Shown: one piece after another, positions 1-8,299 of the stretch | Layout of the letters: every line of letters starts with the position of its first letter | Numbering within the stretch: position 1 is the stretch's first letter | From: an uncultured Clostridia bacterium | Lineage (GTDB): Bacteria; Bacillota; Clostridia; Lachnospirales; Lachnospiraceae | Assembly: GCA_947303805.1 (NCBI GenBank) | Contig: CAMYZE010000008.1 | Coordinates: forward strand, 26,863-90,862 | Length of the DNA stretch: 64,000 bases | Reading direction: 5' to 3' | The notes under the pieces: generated by a model | The model's database searches: none | The model's input: the letters and a program-made list of their open reading frames with translations, nothing else | What the model was told of the DNA's origin: nothing | Program-made: the position numbers and the translations under genes

Positions 1-2
1 AA

Positions 3-50
3 GTTGAAAATGGTAAATTCGTATTTAAGGAAGTAGTAAAAATCAACTAA
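3..50 (+). CDS. C-terminal tail of a truncated CDS, probably LivK/LivJ-type substrate-binding protein
   Basis: An open frame enters from the left edge and ends at TAA (48-50), giving a final peptide ending FVFKEVVKIN. Branched-chain amino acid binding proteins are normally encoded just upstream of livHMGF, and a short basic/hydrophobic tail like this suits them. The assignment rests on position only; 15 residues cannot identify a family. Confidence 0.5.
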   Translation, partial: VENGKFVFKEVVKIN

Positions 51-97
51 GAATTAATAGATTAACTTTTTATTGTGTTAAGTAGCATAAAATTACT

Positions 98-130
98 TTA
101 GTAGGGGCGGATACTATCCGCCCCTACTAA
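98..130. repeat. Perfect 16-bp inverted repeat between the binding-protein tail and livH
   Basis: Bases 98-113 and 115-130 are exact reverse complements around one central C, with a GGGGCGG core. The right arm ends 19 bases before the livH ATG. It has no U-tract, so it is not a classical terminator. A hairpin here could stabilise the upstream message or reduce read-through into livH, a common way to give more binding protein than permease. Its GTAGGGGCG edge matches the repeat family found at 5434-14669, so it may be a fully palindromic member of that family. Confidence 0.8.
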
Positions 131-148
131 AATTGTAGAGGTTACAGA

Positions 149-1030
149 ATGAATATAAATCAATTTTTACAACATGCTCTTACTGGAATATCAGTGGGAG
201 GATGCTATGCGCTAATTGCTATCGGTTACACCTTAGTGTATGGCATACTTAGACTTATTAATTTTGCTCACGGCGACATATTTATGATAGCAGGATATTT
301 TATGATATTCTCTTTTGCAGTTATGCCATTTCCTATTGCAATTTTAGTTACACTTGTTGCAACTACAGTCCTAGGCATACTCATAGAAAAATTCGCCTAT
401 AGTCCGCTTCGTCAAGCGCCAAGAATGTCAGTAATGATTTCTGCAATAGGTGTTTCATATCTTTTACAAAATCTTGCCACATATCTTTTTACAGCACTTC
501 CAAAGGCTTATCCAGCTATTCCTGGACTTAAGCAAGTGATAAAGATAGGAGACATTTCTACTTCACTTGTCACAATACTTACTCCTGTTATTACAATTTT
601 ACTTGTAGTACTTTTACTTTGGCTTGTGAATAAAACAAAAATAGGTATGGCGATGCGAGCAGTGTCAAGAGATTATGAAGCCGCAAGTCTTATGGGTATA
701 AAACTCAATAAGACAATATCATTCACATTTGCTATTGGAAGTTTGCTAGCAGCGATTGGTTCTATACTTTACTTTACTGATCGTATGACAGTATTTCCAT
801 TTTCAGGTTCACTTCCTGGACTCAAATGTTTCGTTGCTGCAGTCTTTGGTGGCATAGGTTCTATACCAGGAGCACTACTTGGTGGGTTCTTTATAGGCAT
901 ATGTGAAACTATAATTAAAGCCGTAGGACTTTCTACATTTTCAGATGCATTTACATTTATAGTTTTAATCGTGATGCTTCTTATAAAACCGACTGGGCTC
1001 TTCGGCGAAAAAAATATTGATAAGGTGTAA
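149..1030 (+). CDS. livH: Branched-chain amino acid ABC transporter permease LivH
   Basis: This is one of the two membrane subunits of the high-affinity Leu/Ile/Val (LIV-I type) importer. The 293-residue protein is almost wholly hydrophobic and begins with the family's typical run (GISVGGCYALIAIGYTLVYG, then LRLINFAHGD). About eight membrane segments are apparent. The loop around residue 230-250 (FGGIGSIPGALLGG) is the conserved coupling region that docks on the ATPases. A GAGG motif precedes the ATG. It opens a tightly packed operon with livM, livG and livF. Length is normal for the family. Confidence 0.95.
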   Translation: MNINQFLQHALTGISVGGCYALIAIGYTLVYGILRLINFAHGDIFMIAGYFMIFSFAVMPFPIAILVTLVATTVLGILIEKFAYSPLRQAPRMSVMISAIGVSYLLQNLATYLFTALPKAYPAIPGLKQVIKIGDISTSLVTILTPVITILLVVLLLWLVNKTKIGMAMRAVSRDYEAASLMGIKLNKTISFTFAIGSLLAAIGSILYFTDRMTVFPFSGSLPGLKCFVAAVFGGIGSIPGALLGGFFIGICETIIKAVGLSTFSDAFTFIVLIVMLLIKPTGLFGEKNIDKV

Positions 1031-1041
1031 GGAGGTTAATG

Positions 1042-2142
1042 ATGAATAAAATGAAATTTAAAGATAAAATTAATATTGACCTTCTTATATATATTGCAAT
1101 AATTGTAGTTAGTGTGATAGTGCTTATGTATTTGGACATGAATAAATTTGAATACAATTATGCAATTTCAATTATAGAGAAGTCACTTGTGTATGCAGTG
1201 GTAGCACTTTCTATGAATATAGTCACGGGCTTTACTGGATTATTTTCACTTGGTCAGGCAGGATTTATGGCGTTGGGTGCATATACCACAGCTATTCTCA
1301 CTATACCAGTAGCGGCAAGACCAAATGTTTACTATATGAATGGTATTTTACCTGCACTTGAAAATGTAGTAGTTCCTATCCCAGTAGCTCTAATTTTAGG
1401 TGGACTTGTAGCAGCACTATTTGCAGCCCTCATAGGCATACCAGTATTAAAATTAAAAAGTGATTATCTTGCTATAGCAACTCTTGGCTTTTCAGAAATT
1501 ATAAGAGCAGTCATAGCTTCACCTATGATGGATAAAATTACAAATGGTTCTTACGGACTAAAGTCAATACCAGGTTTTAAGAGCTCTATAGAATGTTTTG
1601 TATTTTCTTTAGTATGCATAGTCCTTATGATTTTGATAATCAATTCATCTACAGGTAGAGATTTTAAAGCAGTTAGAGAAGATGAGATTGCTGCAAGGTC
1701 AGTTGGTATTAATATTTTTAAAACTAAACAATTATCATTTATAGTATCATCTTTCTTTACAGGAGTTGGTGGTGGACTACTTGCTATGTTTATGAGGTCT
1801 ATAGATAGTAAGACTTTCCAGATAACACTAACTTATGACATATTACTCATAGTTGTTTTAGGTGGTATTGGTTCAATAACAGGTTCTATAGTTGGAGCAT
1901 TTTTCGTTACTGCGGGTAAAGAGATTTTGAGATTTTTTGATGAGCCACTTGTCATAGCAGGCACTGAAGTACCACTATTTAAACCAGGATTTAGAATGGT
2001 TATATTCTCAATTCTTCTCATGGTAGTTGTACTTTTCTTTAGAAAGGGGCTACTTGGCGGAAAAGAACTATCAGTAAAAGTATTTAAAAAGCATAGCAGA
2101 AAAAAGAATGAAGATAATGTCAGTGAAGGAGGGAAAGAATGA
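1042..2142 (+). CDS. livM: Branched-chain amino acid ABC transporter permease LivM
   Basis: Second membrane subunit of the LIV importer, pairing with LivH. The motif LSMNIVTGFTGLFSLGQAGF near residue 55 is diagnostic for LivM, and LGGIGSITGSIVGAFF near residue 275 is the ATPase-coupling loop. Two ATGs are adjacent (1039 and 1042); the strong GGAGG at 1031-1035 sits 6 bases before 1042 and only 3 before 1039, so 1042 is preferred (366 residues). The C-terminus is a charged tail of about 20 residues. The stop overlaps the first ATG of livG, indicating translational coupling. Confidence 0.95.
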   Translation: MNKMKFKDKINIDLLIYIAIIVVSVIVLMYLDMNKFEYNYAISIIEKSLVYAVVALSMNIVTGFTGLFSLGQAGFMALGAYTTAILTIPVAARPNVYYMNGILPALENVVVPIPVALILGGLVAALFAALIGIPVLKLKSDYLAIATLGFSEIIRAVIASPMMDKITNGSYGLKSIPGFKSSIECFVFSLVCIVLMILIINSSTGRDFKAVREDEIAARSVGINIFKTKQLSFIVSSFFTGVGGGLLAMFMRSIDSKTFQITLTYDILLIVVLGGIGSITGSIVGAFFVTAGKEILRFFDEPLVIAGTEVPLFKPGFRMVIFSILLMVVVLFFRKGLLGGKELSVKVFKKHSRKKNEDNVSEGGKE

Positions 2143-2909
2143 TGTCAAATGTATTAAAACTCACTGATATGTCTATTCAGTTTGGTGGACTTAAGGCTAT
2201 AGATTCTTTGGGACTAGAAGTGAATAAGGGTGAAATAGTTGCCATCATCGGTCCAAATGGTGCAGGAAAAACAACAGCATTTAACTGCATAACAGGTATC
2301 TATAGACCAACAAGTGGAAACATAGAATATCTTGGAAAGTCTATTATAAAAGAAGAGCCAGAAGATATAACTAAGCGAGGAATTGCAAGAACTTTTCAAA
2401 ATATAAGACTTTTCAAAAATCTTTCAGTATTTGAGAATGTTTTGATTGCAGTACATTTAAGATATAATGATAATATTTTTACTAGCGCGCTAAGAATAAA
2501 TCATAGACAAGAAAATGATATGAGAGAGGAAGTTAAGAGACTTCTTGAATCTCAAGATTTGTATAAGTATAGATATGATATAGCAAGTAGTCTTCCTTAT
2601 GGTATACAGAGACGACTTGAGATAGCAAGGGCTCTTGCTACGAAGCCAACACTTTTACTTCTCGATGAGCCTGCTGCTGGTATGAATCCACAAGAGACAA
2701 AAGAACTTACTTCGTATATTAAAAAGATTAGAGATGAGTTTGGACTTACTATATTACTTATAGAACATCATATGGATTTGGTTATGGACATTTCTGAAAG
2801 AATATATGTTATAGATTTTGGAAAACTTATTGCAAAGGGTAGTCCAAGCGAAATACAAAATAACCCAAAGGTTATAGAAGCTTATTTGGGGGTAGAAGAA
2901 GATGCTTAA
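2139..2909 (+). CDS. livG: Branched-chain amino acid ABC transporter ATPase LivG
   Basis: Cytoplasmic ATPase of the LIV importer. Walker A is GPNGAGKTT (about residue 38), the Q-loop region is ARTFQNIRLF, the signature is the LivG variant LPYGIQRRLEIARALA instead of LSGGQ, and Walker B is LLLLDEPAAGMNP followed by an H-loop IEHHMD. At 256 residues it matches the family. ATGs at 2139 and 2142 both follow GGAGGG (2128-2133). The start overlaps the livM stop by 4 bases and the 3' end overlaps livF by 8 bases. Confidence 0.96.
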   Translation: MMSNVLKLTDMSIQFGGLKAIDSLGLEVNKGEIVAIIGPNGAGKTTAFNCITGIYRPTSGNIEYLGKSIIKEEPEDITKRGIARTFQNIRLFKNLSVFENVLIAVHLRYNDNIFTSALRINHRQENDMREEVKRLLESQDLYKYRYDIASSLPYGIQRRLEIARALATKPTLLLLDEPAAGMNPQETKELTSYIKKIRDEFGLTILLIEHHMDLVMDISERIYVIDFGKLIAKGSPSEIQNNPKVIEAYLGVEEDA

Positions 2910-3606
2910 AGTTGAAAATTTAAAAGTTAATTTTGGTGGTATAGAAGCCGTAAAGGACATTAGTTTTGAAGTTAATGAGGGAGAGATAGTTACTCTCATA
3001 GGCAGTAATGGTGCAGGTAAGAGCACTACACTTCGAGCAATTTCTGGATTAGTGAAGCCATCTGATGGAAAAATAATTTTTGAAGGTGAAGATATAACAA
3101 AAATTGGATCTTCAGAAATTGTTAGTAAAGGTATCACCCTTTGCCCTGAGGGAAGGAGAATTTTTCCTGACATGACTGTTCTTGAAAATATCAAGATAGG
3201 TGCATATCTTAGAAATGATGATCTTACAAATGACATAGAAAAATGTCACAGATTATTTCCAATATTAAAAGAAAGGGAAAACCAACTTGCTGGAACTCTT
3301 TCTGGTGGAGAGCAACAGATGCTTGCAGTTGCGAGATCACTTATGAGTAGACCTAAGATTATGATGCTCGATGAACCATCACTTGGTCTTGCGCCACTTA
3401 TAGTCAAAGATATATTTAATATATTAAAAGAGATAAATGAAGAGGGAGTTACTATTCTTCTTATAGAGCAAAATGCAAATATGGCTTTACGACTTGCCGA
3501 TAAAGCTTATGTACTTGAGACAGGAACCATAGCTATGCAAGGTACAGGAAAAGAATTACTCGATAATCCAAAGATTAAAGAAGCATATCTAGGAAAGAAA
3601 AACTAG
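2902..3606 (+). CDS. livF: Branched-chain amino acid ABC transporter ATPase LivF
   Basis: Second ATPase of the LIV importer, expected to form a heterodimer with LivG. Motifs in order: Walker A GSNGAGKST, signature LSGGEQQMLAVARSLM, Walker B MMLDEPSLGLAP, and the LIEQNANMAL segment typical of LivF (Q in place of the H-loop histidine, which is normal in this family). It is 234 residues, a standard length. The GTG/ATG-rich start overlaps livG, and this is the last recognisable gene of the liv operon; no terminator separates it from the lipoprotein gene at 3617. Confidence 0.96.
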   Translation: MLKVENLKVNFGGIEAVKDISFEVNEGEIVTLIGSNGAGKSTTLRAISGLVKPSDGKIIFEGEDITKIGSSEIVSKGITLCPEGRRIFPDMTVLENIKIGAYLRNDDLTNDIEKCHRLFPILKERENQLAGTLSGGEQQMLAVARSLMSRPKIMMLDEPSLGLAPLIVKDIFNILKEINEEGVTILLIEQNANMALRLADKAYVLETGTIAMQGTGKELLDNPKIKEAYLGKKN

Positions 3607-3616
3607 AGGTTCACAT

Positions 3617-5425
3617 ATGAAAAATATAAATCAAAGAAAAAAGAGTATAATTGTGTTTTGTGCATGTCTAATATTTTTGAGTTCTTGCTCTATATACAAT
3701 ACTTTTACAAATCAAAGTGATTTGAGTTCTAGTAATGAAAATGTTGTGGAGAAAGCATCAACATCTAAAGTTGCAAGCGACCCAGAGTTTTTAAATGGCA
3801 TCCATGAAATACGAAATCCAAAAACCAACACGCATATGTTAGTAAAGGGTGATGGGACGGTGGTTTTGAAGACTATGGAGCCAGACATAGAGCAAATCGG
3901 AACTATTGAAGATATAGATAAGAATACAGTTAATTATGTCTATAAATCTTTCAATGGAGAAGGGCTAGAAACTAAAACCTATGGTAGTGGTGATACTGAA
4001 TATGAAAGTAGAGAACTTACTTTACGAACAGTGTTTTATGATAGAGATGGAAAAGAAGTCGGACTTACAGCAAATACTTATGGGGGAAAATATACTACTA
4101 AAGATAAAATAATCTATTCGGACAATGATGTTCCGTATGGCGAAAACAGTCTAAGAGTATTTAATGTCAAAACAAAAGAAACAACTGTGCCTCAATATAG
4201 CAATTTATATGCATTTAATGGAAACTTTTTAATGTCGACTGATGAATATGGTGATGACAATTCTGCAAGTGAAGTAACTTTAATTTGCGATGAAGACTTC
4301 AAAGAGATTAAACGAATAGATGGATATTCTTTAAATGGTATTGAAACTAGAAAAGGTGTTAATTTGGTTAATCTTTCTAAAAGAGTTAAAAGTGACAAGG
4401 ATAATGGTGACTGTGAGAGAAAGTATAATTATCTTGATGAAAATTACCAATTTATATTTGACGAAGATATAGATGAGAGAATGTGGAGTGATACATTTCC
4501 TATTTTGACCGTGAGAAGGGGAGACAAAGTATTTGATTTTGACTTTGACAAAAAGCAGATAGTTGGCGAAGAACGTCCATATGTAAAAGAAAAAAACGAT
4601 ATTCAACTATATCAAGAAGAAACCGCAAAGTACGAAGAGACTGCAAATAAAATAAGAGGCGATGGAGAAAAATATCAATATGTGAGTGTCTTTTATCATG
4701 ATGGGACAGTTTTATATATGGCGCATAAAGAAATAAATCTCGGGATGTTTGATGATGATACATGTGACATCTATAATGAAAAATTAGAATTAATCGCCAC
4801 ATTTAATAGTGTAGACAATCAATACAATGAGGAAGGATATATTTTTGTAAACAAAGATACAGTCTACAATGAAAAATTGGAAGTGGTAAAAAAGTTTGAC
4901 AAAAAGTGCATGATAGAGAGAATTAAACAATTTGATAAAGTATTTTTTGCAAATAGCATAGGTGATGACTACTCTACAAGAAGAGATTTTGAACTTTATG
5001 ATGTGAATTTTAATGTTTTATTTGAACATATTAACTGCATAGAGGCTTATAGTTATGATGATTATATTGTTTTGACTTTTGAAAATAATACAGTATTTTT
5101 AGACAAGGATCTAAACCCTGCAAAAGCTATTGATGGAAGAAAACTTGACATAAGAGGATGGTATAGTGACGCAACAGACTACAAAGTTTTTAATGATTTG
5201 GCAAATGATAGAATGGGAATAATAGACAAAGATTTTAATATAGTTATTGACAACATAAAGTATATAGAGACATTAAATGAAAAATACTTTACTTATCAAA
5301 ATGGTTTCAAGTATGGTTTTATGGACTATGAAGGTATACCAATTTTAAGTTTCTCTATATTTGATACTATGCGTGAAGATGCAGTCGAGAAAGACTTCGC
5401 TGGAGAATTTGTCACTGAATATTAA
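3617..5425 (+). CDS. Predicted surface lipoprotein with WG-repeat-like beta segments
   Basis: A basic N-terminus, hydrophobic stretch and lipobox LSSC place the lipidated cysteine at residue 24, so the mature protein should sit on the outer face of the membrane. The remaining 580 residues are rich in D, N, Y and K and contain repeated short units of the kind 'polar-YNEKLE-hydrophobic' (for example DIYNEKLELIATF and TVYNEKLEVVKKF) and a near-end GFMDYEGIPIL unit resembling WG beta repeats. This suggests a beta-propeller-like binding protein. Function is unknown. It starts 10 bases after livF and may be co-transcribed, but nothing shows a role in amino acid uptake. Start ATG 3617 follows TAGAGGTTCAC. 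Confidence 0.7.
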   Translation: MKNINQRKKSIIVFCACLIFLSSCSIYNTFTNQSDLSSSNENVVEKASTSKVASDPEFLNGIHEIRNPKTNTHMLVKGDGTVVLKTMEPDIEQIGTIEDIDKNTVNYVYKSFNGEGLETKTYGSGDTEYESRELTLRTVFYDRDGKEVGLTANTYGGKYTTKDKIIYSDNDVPYGENSLRVFNVKTKETTVPQYSNLYAFNGNFLMSTDEYGDDNSASEVTLICDEDFKEIKRIDGYSLNGIETRKGVNLVNLSKRVKSDKDNGDCERKYNYLDENYQFIFDEDIDERMWSDTFPILTVRRGDKVFDFDFDKKQIVGEERPYVKEKNDIQLYQEETAKYEETANKIRGDGEKYQYVSVFYHDGTVLYMAHKEINLGMFDDDTCDIYNEKLELIATFNSVDNQYNEEGYIFVNKDTVYNEKLEVVKKFDKKCMIERIKQFDKVFFANSIGDDYSTRRDFELYDVNFNVLFEHINCIEAYSYDDYIVLTFENNTVFLDKDLNPAKAIDGRKLDIRGWYSDATDYKVFNDLANDRMGIIDKDFNIVIDNIKYIETLNEKYFTYQNGFKYGFMDYEGIPILSFSIFDTMREDAVEKDFAGEFVTEY

Positions 5426-5433
5426 TTATATAT

Positions 5434-5487
5434 GTAGGGGCGAAGCTTTGCGAGCCCGCCATTTGTAGGGGCGAGTTTTACGAGCCC
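5434..5487 (+). repeat. Two tandem copies of the GTAGGGGCGAG...ACGAGCCC hairpin repeat
   Basis: Copy a is 5434-5457 and copy b is 5465-5487. Copy b matches the 23-nt consensus (GTANGGGCGAG + TTNYACGAGCCC) except for loop bases. Each can fold with GGGC/GCCC and GT/AC pairs around a tandem G·A/A·G mismatch and a 3-nt loop. They lie between the lipoprotein stop and the PstS-like gene start. Confidence 0.75.
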
Positions 5488-5501
5488 GGAAGGAATTAGA
5501 A

Positions 5502-6413
5502 ATGAAATGTTTTAAATTAACTGTTGTTGCAATATTATTATTTGCAACATTTGCCTGCAACAATATGGTAAAAGTATCAGAGACAGTTTCTGATACAACT
5601 AAAGAGGCTATACAGGTTACTACTGAGAAAAAAAGTTATCCAAGAGTGGATGGCTCCACAGCCAACATGCCTATGATGGCACAAATTAGATCAAGCTACT
5701 TGGGTGAAACTTTGACAGAGGCTGAGAATAATACAGAAGTTACAACCACAGATTATGCATGGAGAAATCTTTTAGATGGCAAGGCAGATTTACTTTTAGT
5801 TTATGAGCCATCATCAGAGACAAAAGAAATTATTGATAAGAGCCCTGTAAAATTAAAAGTGACTCCTATCGGAGTGGATGCGCTTGTATTTATAGTGAAT
5901 GCACAAAACAAAGTAAAGAATTTAACTACTGAGCAACTTAAAGATATTTACACAGAGAAGATTACTAATTGGAAAGAGCTTGGTGGTGATGACCAAAAGA
6001 TAGAAGCATATCAAAGAGTTTTAAATAGTGGAAGTCAGACACTTTTCTTAAATCTTGTTATGAAAGATGTGAAACCAGTTGACGCGCCTAAAAAATATCG
6101 TATCGAAGGTATGGACGGTCTCATAGAGACTCTTGCATCATACAATAATAGTGGAAATGCGATAGGTTATAGTGTATTCTACTATGCTAAGAAAATGTAC
6201 ACAGTTCCGGGTCTTGAACTCATATCCATTGATGGCATAATGCCAAGTGACGAGACTATAGGAGATGGGAAATATCCATTTTTAAATGAGTATTACCTTG
6301 TTATAAGAGAAGATACACCTGCTGACTCAGAGACAATGAAGCTCTATAATTATATCTTGTCTGATAAGGGTAAGGAAGATATTAAAAAGGCAGGGTATAT
6401 ACCTGTAAAATAA
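5502..6413 (+). CDS. PstS-like phosphate/anion-binding lipoprotein
   Basis: A lipobox TFAC puts the lipidated cysteine at residue 19. The mature part has the periplasmic-binding-protein signature of the PstS group: YPRVDGSTANMP near residue 47, a DLLLVYEPSSET segment, and the LTTEQLKDIYTEKITNWKELGG motif that is highly typical of phosphate-binding proteins. It is 303 residues. No pstCAB genes are adjacent, so it may supply a distant transporter or act as a sensor. AAGGAA (5490-5495) precedes the ATG. A rho-independent terminator follows at 6431. Substrate is inferred from family; phosphate is the best guess. Confidence 0.8.
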   Translation: MKCFKLTVVAILLFATFACNNMVKVSETVSDTTKEAIQVTTEKKSYPRVDGSTANMPMMAQIRSSYLGETLTEAENNTEVTTTDYAWRNLLDGKADLLLVYEPSSETKEIIDKSPVKLKVTPIGVDALVFIVNAQNKVKNLTTEQLKDIYTEKITNWKELGGDDQKIEAYQRVLNSGSQTLFLNLVMKDVKPVDAPKKYRIEGMDGLIETLASYNNSGNAIGYSVFYYAKKMYTVPGLELISIDGIMPSDETIGDGKYPFLNEYYLVIREDTPADSETMKLYNYILSDKGKEDIKKAGYIPVK

Positions 6414-6430
6414 TCATAACTAAACCATAG

Positions 6431-6456
6431 AATCGGGCAGTGAGGCCCGATTTTTT
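6431..6456 (+). terminator. Rho-independent terminator after the PstS-like gene
   Basis: Arms 6431-6438 (AATCGGGC) and 6445-6452 (GCCCGATT) form an 8-bp stem with a 6-nt loop, followed by TTTTTT through 6456. It closes the transcript that ends with the PstS-like lipoprotein gene. Confidence 0.9.
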
Positions 6457-6471
6457 ATTGCAATATAAGTC

Positions 6472-6566
6472 CCCCTACGCCCCCCTATCATAGGGGGTTT
6501 TGACCCCCTATCTTTTTCATTTTGTAGGGGGTGGTGCTGGGGAGACCCCCTAAATCATAGGGGGAC
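6472..6566. repeat. Cluster of alternating CCCCCTA / TAGGGGG inverted motifs
   Basis: In under 100 bases the 7-mer CCCCCTA (or ACCCCCTA) and its complement TAGGGGG(T) recur: CCCCCTA at 6472, 6481, 6504 and 6546, TAGGGGG at 6491, 6525 and 6558. The pair 6481-6487/6491-6497 is a perfect 7-bp hairpin with a 3-nt loop; other pairings nest over it. The block is GC-rich compared with the surrounding AT-rich DNA and non-coding. Confidence 0.75.
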
Positions 6567-6577
6567 ATAGTAGGGTT

Positions 6578-6618
6578 GTAGGGGCGATACAAATCGTAGG
6601 GGCGAGTTACACGAGCCC
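6578..6618 (+). repeat. Partial plus full copy of the GTAGGGGCGAG...ACGAGCCC hairpin repeat
   Basis: A diverged half copy (6578-6595, GTAGGGGCGATACAAATC) runs directly into a full copy (6596-6618) that matches the consensus. The full copy ends 17 bases before the first ATG of the secreted-protein gene, so it would lie in its leader. Confidence 0.75.
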
Positions 6619-6635
6619 AGGTCGTAGCAACAATA

Positions 6636-8279
6636 ATGTCAGGGAAAAGATTGAGAATGGTAAAGAAGGCATTTAGCCTTATTTTTGTATTATTATTGAG
6701 TATAAATAGTTTTGCAGCCGCTGTAAGTGATAACGATGGCTCGGCCTTTATTACAAAGGCAGAATTTGACAGTTTAAAAAATAACTTCCAATCTCAACTA
6801 AATGAATTTAATACAAGTATAGATAATAAAATAGATGAAGCGATTGCCTCATATCTTTCTGGTATAAAAATAGAATTATCTCAAACGGTCTACACGGTTT
6901 TATCAGATTGGAAAAATATAACTATGAGGAATTATGAATTAAAGAATGAGTATGCTGTACCTGAAACTAACTTAATATGGACATATTATGGTGCAGGGCA
7001 TAGTGATAGCTTATTTAATCAGTATCCAAGCGCCTATGGTCTTGCCTTTGTAGGTCAAGGTTCGGGAGGAAAAACAAAAATTAAAGCTGTGTCATTAAGG
7101 AATAAAACTGGTAAGCAGGATTATTATAATGATACAACCAAGAATGAATTTTATTGGGATGGCTATATTACCGATTATGAAGAAAAAATATCTATAGCAA
7201 AACTAGTATATGACAATAGTAGAGACTTAGCTTCAGTTAATAGTAATTTACAATTAAATATATATGATGCAGCAAAACTAAGTACAATTGAAAATGCATA
7301 CTTTTCAAGTACTAAGGAATTTTGGGACACAAAGTGGAAGCCATTGGCGAGATTTTCTTGGAATGCAATTGACGGGGGTTTTAGATCTGCCGACCCAAGT
7401 CCGACTAATAGTGGTGGTTATTTTTATTGGGGTTCAAATTATGACAACTCAAAAAAAGAAAACTTATATGAATTGACTTGGCATGATTTAGATGAGAATA
7501 TAATTAACCCAGCATGGAGCAAATGTTTTTATAAATTTAGTGATAATACAATAAAGTCAGATGCTGCCGTAAGCAGTATGACAATCAATAAGTCAGGGAC
7601 ATTCTTAAAGGTATCTGGAGAAGGTACGATTCCTGGTCAATCTGCTAACGCAAATTATGGCTGGAATAGTTCTCAAGGGAGAGGTTGGCAGAAGGCTTTT
7701 TTGGAAGCACACTATAACCCAACAGGTATAAATGCCAAAGTTAATGACTGGACAAGAGGGGCATCGTCTGGTGGAAAATATGATATACCGACACTCGGAG
7801 GTCTTGGACCTATAAAATCAAGTAAGATATTTTTGCAAAAGAAAGATTTTACATTTAATTTTAATAAAAAGGAATATGAAAAAACAGCTACAACTATGAG
7901 TCAAGGTTACCCAATATTGTATGCCACAAAAGATACTAAGGTGACCTGGGAATGTGTATTTAATGAAATAGACGGAACAGATGCAGTTAAAGAAAATGGT
8001 GAAGTGAAAATTATTTTGTCATATGGCGAGTTTGGTGATGAGTCAACATCAAAGGGTGGCTATGTGCAAGAAGATGGTACAAAAGGTACAGATGAGTATG
8101 CATTTACAACAAAAGACAAAAAACGCAAGATGACTTGGACTATGCAAGATGATGGTTGGATATATGCAAAATGGTTCCCGGCTGCACTCACTAGTAGTGC
8201 TTCGAAAACTGCAGATAACTGGAGTGTGACTATGGATGGACAACAAAGTAATAAGGTTTCCTATATTTTAAAAAACTAA
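6636..8279 (+). CDS. Large secreted protein of unknown function, paralog 1
   Basis: A signal peptide (basic start, then FSLIFVLLLSINSFAAA) is followed by a conserved N-terminal block VSDNDGSAFITKAEFDSLK, a short predicted coiled coil and SIDNKIDEAIASYLSG. The body (about 450 residues) is rich in W, Y, G and S, without cysteines arranged as metal sites or obvious catalytic motifs. It closely parallels the next gene along its full length. The 6636 ATG lacks a good ribosome binding site; the ATG at 6657, giving a more typical signal peptide and preceded by AGGGA, is an alternative (540 residues). The protein style (DGSAF-TK-EF head) resembles uncharacterised secreted proteins of Lachnospiraceae. 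Function unknown; surface or cell-wall association is an inference. Confidence 0.7.
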   Translation: MSGKRLRMVKKAFSLIFVLLLSINSFAAAVSDNDGSAFITKAEFDSLKNNFQSQLNEFNTSIDNKIDEAIASYLSGIKIELSQTVYTVLSDWKNITMRNYELKNEYAVPETNLIWTYYGAGHSDSLFNQYPSAYGLAFVGQGSGGKTKIKAVSLRNKTGKQDYYNDTTKNEFYWDGYITDYEEKISIAKLVYDNSRDLASVNSNLQLNIYDAAKLSTIENAYFSSTKEFWDTKWKPLARFSWNAIDGGFRSADPSPTNSGGYFYWGSNYDNSKKENLYELTWHDLDENIINPAWSKCFYKFSDNTIKSDAAVSSMTINKSGTFLKVSGEGTIPGQSANANYGWNSSQGRGWQKAFLEAHYNPTGINAKVNDWTRGASSGGKYDIPTLGGLGPIKSSKIFLQKKDFTFNFNKKEYEKTATTMSQGYPILYATKDTKVTWECVFNEIDGTDAVKENGEVKIILSYGEFGDESTSKGGYVQEDGTKGTDEYAFTTKDKKRKMTWTMQDDGWIYAKWFPAALTSSASKTADNWSVTMDGQQSNKVSYILKN

Positions 8280-8299
8280 AAGTTCGGGAGGTCTACATA

